Source: Acinetobacter sp. ANC 3903 (GTDB lineage Bacteria; Pseudomonadota; Gammaproteobacteria; Pseudomonadales; Moraxellaceae). Taken from it: a stretch of DNA of 64,000 bases. The position numbers and the translations under genes are program-made. Shown here piece after piece: positions 60,045 to 64,000 of the stretch. The stretch spans positions 62,001 through 126,000 of the forward strand of contig NZ_NEGA01000004.1 of assembly GCF_002135315.1 (NCBI RefSeq). Reading direction: 5' to 3'. Position 1 is the first letter of the stretch. Every line of letters starts with the position of its first letter. The notes beneath the pieces are model-generated. The model made no database searches and was not told the origin of the DNA. It saw only the letters and a list, made by a program, of their open reading frames with translations.

Positions 60045-60899
60045 TTATGGCTTTACCATTCTCGCATCTGCAATGCTTGTGTCATCAATAGTTACAACAA
60101 AATGACCATTTACAATATTCGGCGGTGCCGAATTCTTCCATTGTATGGCCAATCCATTTCGATAACGCAAGTCCACTGACGAAATTTTAGCCCAAACCGG
60201 TTTTAAATCACTTTGTGCCAGATGACTCAAGCGTTGAAGTTTACCCATGGTCTGATCCTGATCCACAATAATGCGTAAACCTGAATCAAACTGCATGAAC
60301 CAGGTCATACGTTCTGTTAAATATAATTCTTTTAAACGAACATTGACCGGCAGGAATAACTGATTAATTTCATTGTAGCGACGCATCATCATTTTTGACT
60401 GAGAAGCAGGGCCATGCAGCAAAGGCAATTTCTGGTTATTTTGCGGCACCACTTCTGCAAAAATATCACCACTATCACTCAATAATCGCCCGGTTCCCCA
60501 ACGGGCAATGGCATGACGAGGCATCACTCGCACACGAATTGAATTTGGCCATGCGCGTGAGACCACCACACGATCAACCCAAGACAACTCTAAAGCCTGA
60601 TCCCGGATTTGTTCCAGATCAGAAGTAAAATAATTTTCCGTTACTTTGGGTGCCACATGGGTCGTGACCTGGCGATTTTCAGCCTCCGATCGGGTACCCA
60701 CCACATTCAGCTCTGCCACCCGTGCATCAGTCATCACACCGTACAGACCATATACCCCCACAGCCAATACCACAAGTGCAACCAGCATCAATAACCAGCC
60801 ACCCAGATTCGTAAGCTTTTCCTTACGTGTAGGTGGCTTATCATGAATTGAAGTAATTGCTGCTCGTTTACGACGCATTGAAGCAGGGAGTTGAGCCAT
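60045..60899 (-). CDS. ftsQ: Cell division protein FtsQ
   Basis: A 284-residue bitopic protein that links early and late division proteins. A basic cytoplasmic N-terminus (RRKRAAITSIHDKPPTRKEK) precedes one membrane helix (about 34-55). The periplasmic POTRA domain starts VAELNVVGTRSEAENRQV, followed by the beta domain with VSRAWPNSIRVRVMPRHAIA. Three bases separate it from ddl. Confidence 0.95.
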   Translation of the reverse strand: MAQLPASMRRKRAAITSIHDKPPTRKEKLTNLGGWLLMLVALVVLAVGVYGLYGVMTDARVAELNVVGTRSEAENRQVTTHVAPKVTENYFTSDLEQIRDQALELSWVDRVVVSRAWPNSIRVRVMPRHAIARWGTGRLLSDSGDIFAEVVPQNNQKLPLLHGPASQSKMMMRRYNEINQLFLPVNVRLKELYLTERMTWFMQFDSGLRIIVDQDQTMGKLQRLSHLAQSDLKPVWAKISSVDLRYRNGLAIQWKNSAPPNIVNGHFVVTIDDTSIADARMVKP

Positions 60900-60902
60900 A
60901 GT

Positions 60903-61832
60903 TTAGTGAGCCGCAGCCGTTAAAGTTTGTTCTAAAATAGCCACACACAATTCATCAAAACTATAACCAACAGCTTTGGCAGCCTTTGGTACGAGTGAAT
61001 GACTGGTCATACCCGGAACAGTATTCACTTCCAGTAACCAGAAGTTGCCCTGTTCATCCTGCATGGCATCAATACGTCCCCAACCACTTGCACCTACGGC
61101 CTGGAAAGCACGTAAACACAAAGCTTGCAGACGCTTTTCTTCATCTTCACTTAAACCGCATGGAATGCCGTACTGCACATCATTACGGTTGTATTTGGCT
61201 TCATAATCATAGAATGCCACATCTTTTGGTGGTTCCAAGCGAATGACTGGCAAAGCCTGACCATTTAAAATCACAATGGTGAATTCACGGCCAGTGATCC
61301 ATTTTTCCGCCATCACCACTGCATCATGTTCAGTCGCCTTGGTAATCGCATCGGCAAAGTCTTCTTTACGTTCAACTTTACTCATGCCAATACTTGAGCC
61401 TTCATGTACCGGCTTGATAATGAATGGCAGACCGATACTGTCCACAATGGCATCCAGATCAGAATCTTTGGTCACAATGCGATATGGCGCAGTTGGCAGT
61501 TCTGAACCTTGCCACACCTGCTTGGTTTTCACCTTGTCCATACCGATAGCAGAACCTTGTACACCGGTACCGGTATAAGGCAGGTTCAACCACTCCAGCG
61601 TCCCCTGAATTTGACCATCTTCCCCACCACGACCATGCAGCACAATAAAGGCACGGTCATAGTTGACCAGTTCAGTCACACTGCGTTCTTGAGGATCAAA
61701 AGCTTCGGCATTCACCCCCGAGCGTACCAATGCTTCAAGCACCGCCTTACCACTATCTAGAGAAACCTCGCGCTCAGCCGATTTACCACCAAGCAACACG
61801 GCAACTTTGCCGAATTTTGAAGCATTTGCCAC
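60903..61832 (-). CDS. ddl: D-alanine--D-alanine ligase
   Basis: A 309-residue ATP-grasp enzyme that makes D-Ala-D-Ala for peptidoglycan. Motifs are FGKVAVLLGGKSAEREVSL at the N-terminus, the loop EGSSIGMSKVERKEDF and the metal site LLEVNTVPGMTSHSLVPKAA. I chose the GTG at 61832: a clear AAGGATAT ribosome site precedes it and it matches the family start, whereas the longer frame from 61883 has none. Confidence 0.96.
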   Translation of the reverse strand: MANASKFGKVAVLLGGKSAEREVSLDSGKAVLEALVRSGVNAEAFDPQERSVTELVNYDRAFIVLHGRGGEDGQIQGTLEWLNLPYTGTGVQGSAIGMDKVKTKQVWQGSELPTAPYRIVTKDSDLDAIVDSIGLPFIIKPVHEGSSIGMSKVERKEDFADAITKATEHDAVVMAEKWITGREFTIVILNGQALPVIRLEPPKDVAFYDYEAKYNRNDVQYGIPCGLSEDEEKRLQALCLRAFQAVGASGWGRIDAMQDEQGNFWLLEVNTVPGMTSHSLVPKAAKAVGYSFDELCVAILEQTLTAAAH

Positions 61833-61888
61833 GTTTATATCCTTAAACTTTATAACTGAACGATCACATTCAAAATCACACAAGGTGA

Positions 61889-63337
61889 TTATTTTAAATA
61901 CAAATTATTTTGTGCAAGATCAACCGAGATCGCACCCACATTACCTGCGCCTTGCGTTAATAACAAGTCATTCGCCTGTAACACTTTTTGCATCGCATTG
62001 GGTAAATTGCCATCTACAGGATCAATTAAAATCGGTTCAACATCACCGCGTAAACGAATGCTACGTGCCAAGCTACGGCTATCTGCACCCACAATCGGTT
62101 TCTCACCTGCAGGATACACTTCTAGCAATAACAATTGGTCAACTTGTGACAATACATCGACGAAGTCATCAAAGCAGTCGCGGGTACGGCTAAAGCGGTG
62201 CGGCTGGAAGATCATCACCAAACGACGGTCTGGATGACTTTGACGCGCAGCTTTAATGGTGGCTTCCACTTCTTTAGGATGGTGACCATAGTCATCCACC
62301 AGTTTCACATTACCGCCTTCCAGCTCAAATTCCCCCTGAACCTGGAAGCGACGGCCTACACCGCTAAATCCTTCTAGTGCACGGCAGATCGCGCCATCAG
62401 AAACGCCTTCATCGGTTGCGATACCAATTGCCGCCAAGGCATTCAGTACATTGTGCAAGCCAGGCTGATTGACAGTCACACGAAGCGGTTCACGACCTTT
62501 ACGTAATACGGTAAAGTGAGTACGCATACCATCCTGATCAACCTCAACAGCACGAATGTCATTATCTTCATTAAAGCCGTAGGTTAAAAGTGGACGGCCA
62601 ATACGCGGCATGATTTCACGAATGTTGGCATCATCACCGCATACTACAGCCAGACCGTAGAATGGAAGTTTCTGCAAGAACTGTACAAAAGTATCTTTTA
62701 AAACATCAAAACTACCGCCATAAGTGTCCATGTGATCGGCATCAATATTGGTCACGATGGTGGCCATAGGCTGCAAGTGCAAGAATGAAGCATCTGATTC
62801 ATCTGCTTCAGCCACGATATAACGGCTGGCACCCAGCGCAGCATTCACCCCGGTACGGTTCAGCAAACCACCAATCACATAGGTTGGATCAAGGTTTTCT
62901 TCTGCCAACATACAGGTGACTAAACTGGTGGTTGTGGTTTTACCATGGGTACCGGCAACCGCAATGCCATGACGATAGCGCATCAGTTCACCCAGCATTT
63001 CCGCACGACGCACCACTGGAATACGGCTTTCAATAGCCGCTTTAATTTCTGGATTTTCAGGATCAATTGCGGTTGAAACGACAAGCACATTGGCATCTTT
63101 AATATTGTCAGCAGCATGGCCGATGTACACTTTAATGCCATTTTCTTCCAGTTGTGCCGTGGTTTTAGACGCTTTGATATCAGAACCAGAAACTTTGTAG
63201 CCCTGGTTTTTTAATACTTCTGCGATGCCACACATCCCTGCACCACCGATCCCGACAAAATGAATGTGTTTGATACGGCGCATTTCAGGCACTTTAATTA
63301 ACTTTTTTGCTTGGTCAGCAGGAGTAGATGGGGACAT
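61889..63337 (-). CDS. murC: UDP-N-acetylmuramate--L-alanine ligase
   Basis: A 482-residue cytoplasmic ligase that adds L-Ala to UDP-MurNAc. The N-terminal Rossmann loop is [17 protein letters not shown]; the ATP loop is [18 protein letters not shown]. Further motifs are [28 protein letters not shown] and [15 protein letters not shown]. It lies between ddl and murG in one transcription direction. Confidence 0.97.
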   Translation of the reverse strand: MSPSTPADQAKKLIKVPEMRRIKHIHFVGIGGAGMCGIAEVLKNQGYKVSGSDIKASKTTAQLEENGIKVYIGHAADNIKDANVLVVSTAIDPENPEIKAAIESRIPVVRRAEMLGELMRYRHGIAVAGTHGKTTTTSLVTCMLAEENLDPTYVIGGLLNRTGVNAALGASRYIVAEADESDASFLHLQPMATIVTNIDADHMDTYGGSFDVLKDTFVQFLQKLPFYGLAVVCGDDANIREIMPRIGRPLLTYGFNEDNDIRAVEVDQDGMRTHFTVLRKGREPLRVTVNQPGLHNVLNALAAIGIATDEGVSDGAICRALEGFSGVGRRFQVQGEFELEGGNVKLVDDYGHHPKEVEATIKAARQSHPDRRLVMIFQPHRFSRTRDCFDDFVDVLSQVDQLLLLEVYPAGEKPIVGADSRSLARSIRLRGDVEPILIDPVDGNLPNAMQKVLQANDLLLTQGAGNVGAISVDLAQNNLYLK

Positions 63338-63350
63338 ATATTACTCTAAT

Positions 63351-64000
63351 TTACAATTCTTGAATTAAACGAACCACGTGTTGGGTTGCATCTGGTTGAG
63401 CCTGTTGACGGGCCTTTACTGCCATTTCAGACAATAATTGACGATTCATCAACGGTGCTAAAAGTTCTTTTAAACTGTCTGGGGTTAAAGTGCTTTGCGG
63501 ACAAATTTTAGCGGCACCACTATTAGCCAAGAATTTGGCATTGGCAGTTTGGTGATCATCCACGGCACTTGGCAGTGGAACAAAAACCGCAGCCACACCC
63601 GCAGTAGCAATTTCAGTCACAGTAAGCGCCCCAGCACGACAGATAATTAAATCAGCATTGGAATAGGCTTGAGCCATATCTTCAATAAATGGCTGTACTT
63701 CAACCTTTAACGATGCCGGTTTATCGACATAGCGTGTCTGGGTGGAATCGGCATGGTTTTGACCACATTGATGATAAACATTCAACGGCACATTGAGCTG
63801 TTTTAATGCTTCAGGCACACGCTCATTCAGCGCTTGTGCACCCAAGGAACCCCCAACAATTAAAATACGCAGCGCTAAACCTGCTTTTTCCCGCTCTTGG
63901 TAACGCCAGGACGGACTTAAAATTTCAGTAATTTCTTTACGTACCGGATTACCTGTAGTGACTATTTTGGCACTTGCCGGAAAAGTATTGGGAAAAGCCT
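63351..64000 (-). CDS. murG: UDP-GlcNAc transferase MurG (partial, C-terminal part)
   Basis: The 3' 650 bases of murG, about 216 residues; the start lies beyond the right edge and the frame is open to 64000. MurG adds GlcNAc to lipid I at the inner membrane, giving lipid II. Visible motifs are KIVTTGNPVRKEI, RILIVGGSLGAQALNERVPE and the UDP-GlcNAc-binding ADLIICRAGALTVTEIATAG with PSAVDDHQTANAKFL. murC begins 13 bases downstream. Confidence 0.95.
   Translation of the reverse strand, partial: AFPNTFPASAKIVTTGNPVRKEITEILSPSWRYQEREKAGLALRILIVGGSLGAQALNERVPEALKQLNVPLNVYHQCGQNHADSTQTRYVDKPASLKVEVQPFIEDMAQAYSNADLIICRAGALTVTEIATAGVAAVFVPLPSAVDDHQTANAKFLANSGAAKICPQSTLTPDSLKELLAPLMNRQLLSEMAVKARQQAQPDATQHVVRLIQEL

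Noticed and set aside
63351..63845. A shortened MurG of 164 residues beginning at a TTG
   Set aside because: The same frame stays open to the window edge and encodes further MurG sequence, so the gene is cut by the window and not truncated.

Overview
The window is chromosomal DNA from a gammaproteobacterium of the genus Acinetobacter. This call rests on an Omp33-36-type porin encoded between uvrA and the actP/DUF485 pair, the run lpxC-ftsZ-ftsA-ftsQ-ddl-murC-murG, a three-lipoyl AceF with a homodimeric-type AceE, and the AT-rich intergenic style. The species cannot be fixed from sequence alone. I see no rRNA, tRNA, CRISPR array, insertion sequence or prophage. Most of the window is ordinary core genome.

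Layout. 0-5.7 kb: a frameshifted DUF4442 gene, ssb with an MFS transporter gene, a DUF475 membrane protein gene, tenA, a glpM-like gene broken by an amber codon, and a DUF1304 gene. 5.9-12.8 kb: uvrA, a REP-like double palindrome, a frameshifted AbiJ-type abortive-infection gene, a diguanylate cyclase gene, then 1.37 kb without genes but with orphan terminators. 12.8-22.5 kb: the Omp33-36-like porin, an ion channel, then an acetate module: actP with its DUF485 partner, the SSS-domain hybrid kinase CrbS and the response regulator CrbR, with acs further on at 30-32 kb. 22.8-30 kb: sulfur-scavenging genes (msuE, sfnG, and a DszC/SfnC-like flavoprotein), a sorbosone-dehydrogenase-like lipoprotein, a cold-shock gene followed by two small unknown ORFs. 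32-39 kb: DUF805, MscS channel, rsmE, waaA, nemA with an ArsR regulator that has a tandem palindromic operator, and prfB with its programmed +1 frameshift. 39-42 kb: three tandem paralogous porin genes, one decayed. 42-56 kb: recJ, pdxH, glmM, guaB, small metal and redox proteins, a GDT1-family exporter, aceF/aceE and an M23 peptidase. 56-64 kb: dciA, lpxC and the end of the division and cell-wall cluster.

How the genes work together. ActP imports acetate, Acs activates it to acetyl-CoA, and CrbS/CrbR is the two-component system known in relatives to control both. MsuE supplies reduced flavin to SfnG, which oxidises dimethylsulfone toward methanesulfonate; the DszC-like protein probably belongs to the same organosulfur theme. 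GlmM, MurC, MurG, Ddl, LpxC and WaaA build peptidoglycan and lipid A/Kdo, and FtsQ/A/Z run division.

What stands out. Four genes are broken: two by loss of one A in an A-run, one by an amber codon, one by a deletion plus a frameshift. Other points are the tandem ATATCG-N8-CGATAT operator, the non-coding hairpin region before the porin gene, the expansion of the Omp33-36-like porin family to four loci, and the pair of small ORFs behind cspA. I did not find a convincing new multi-gene system.
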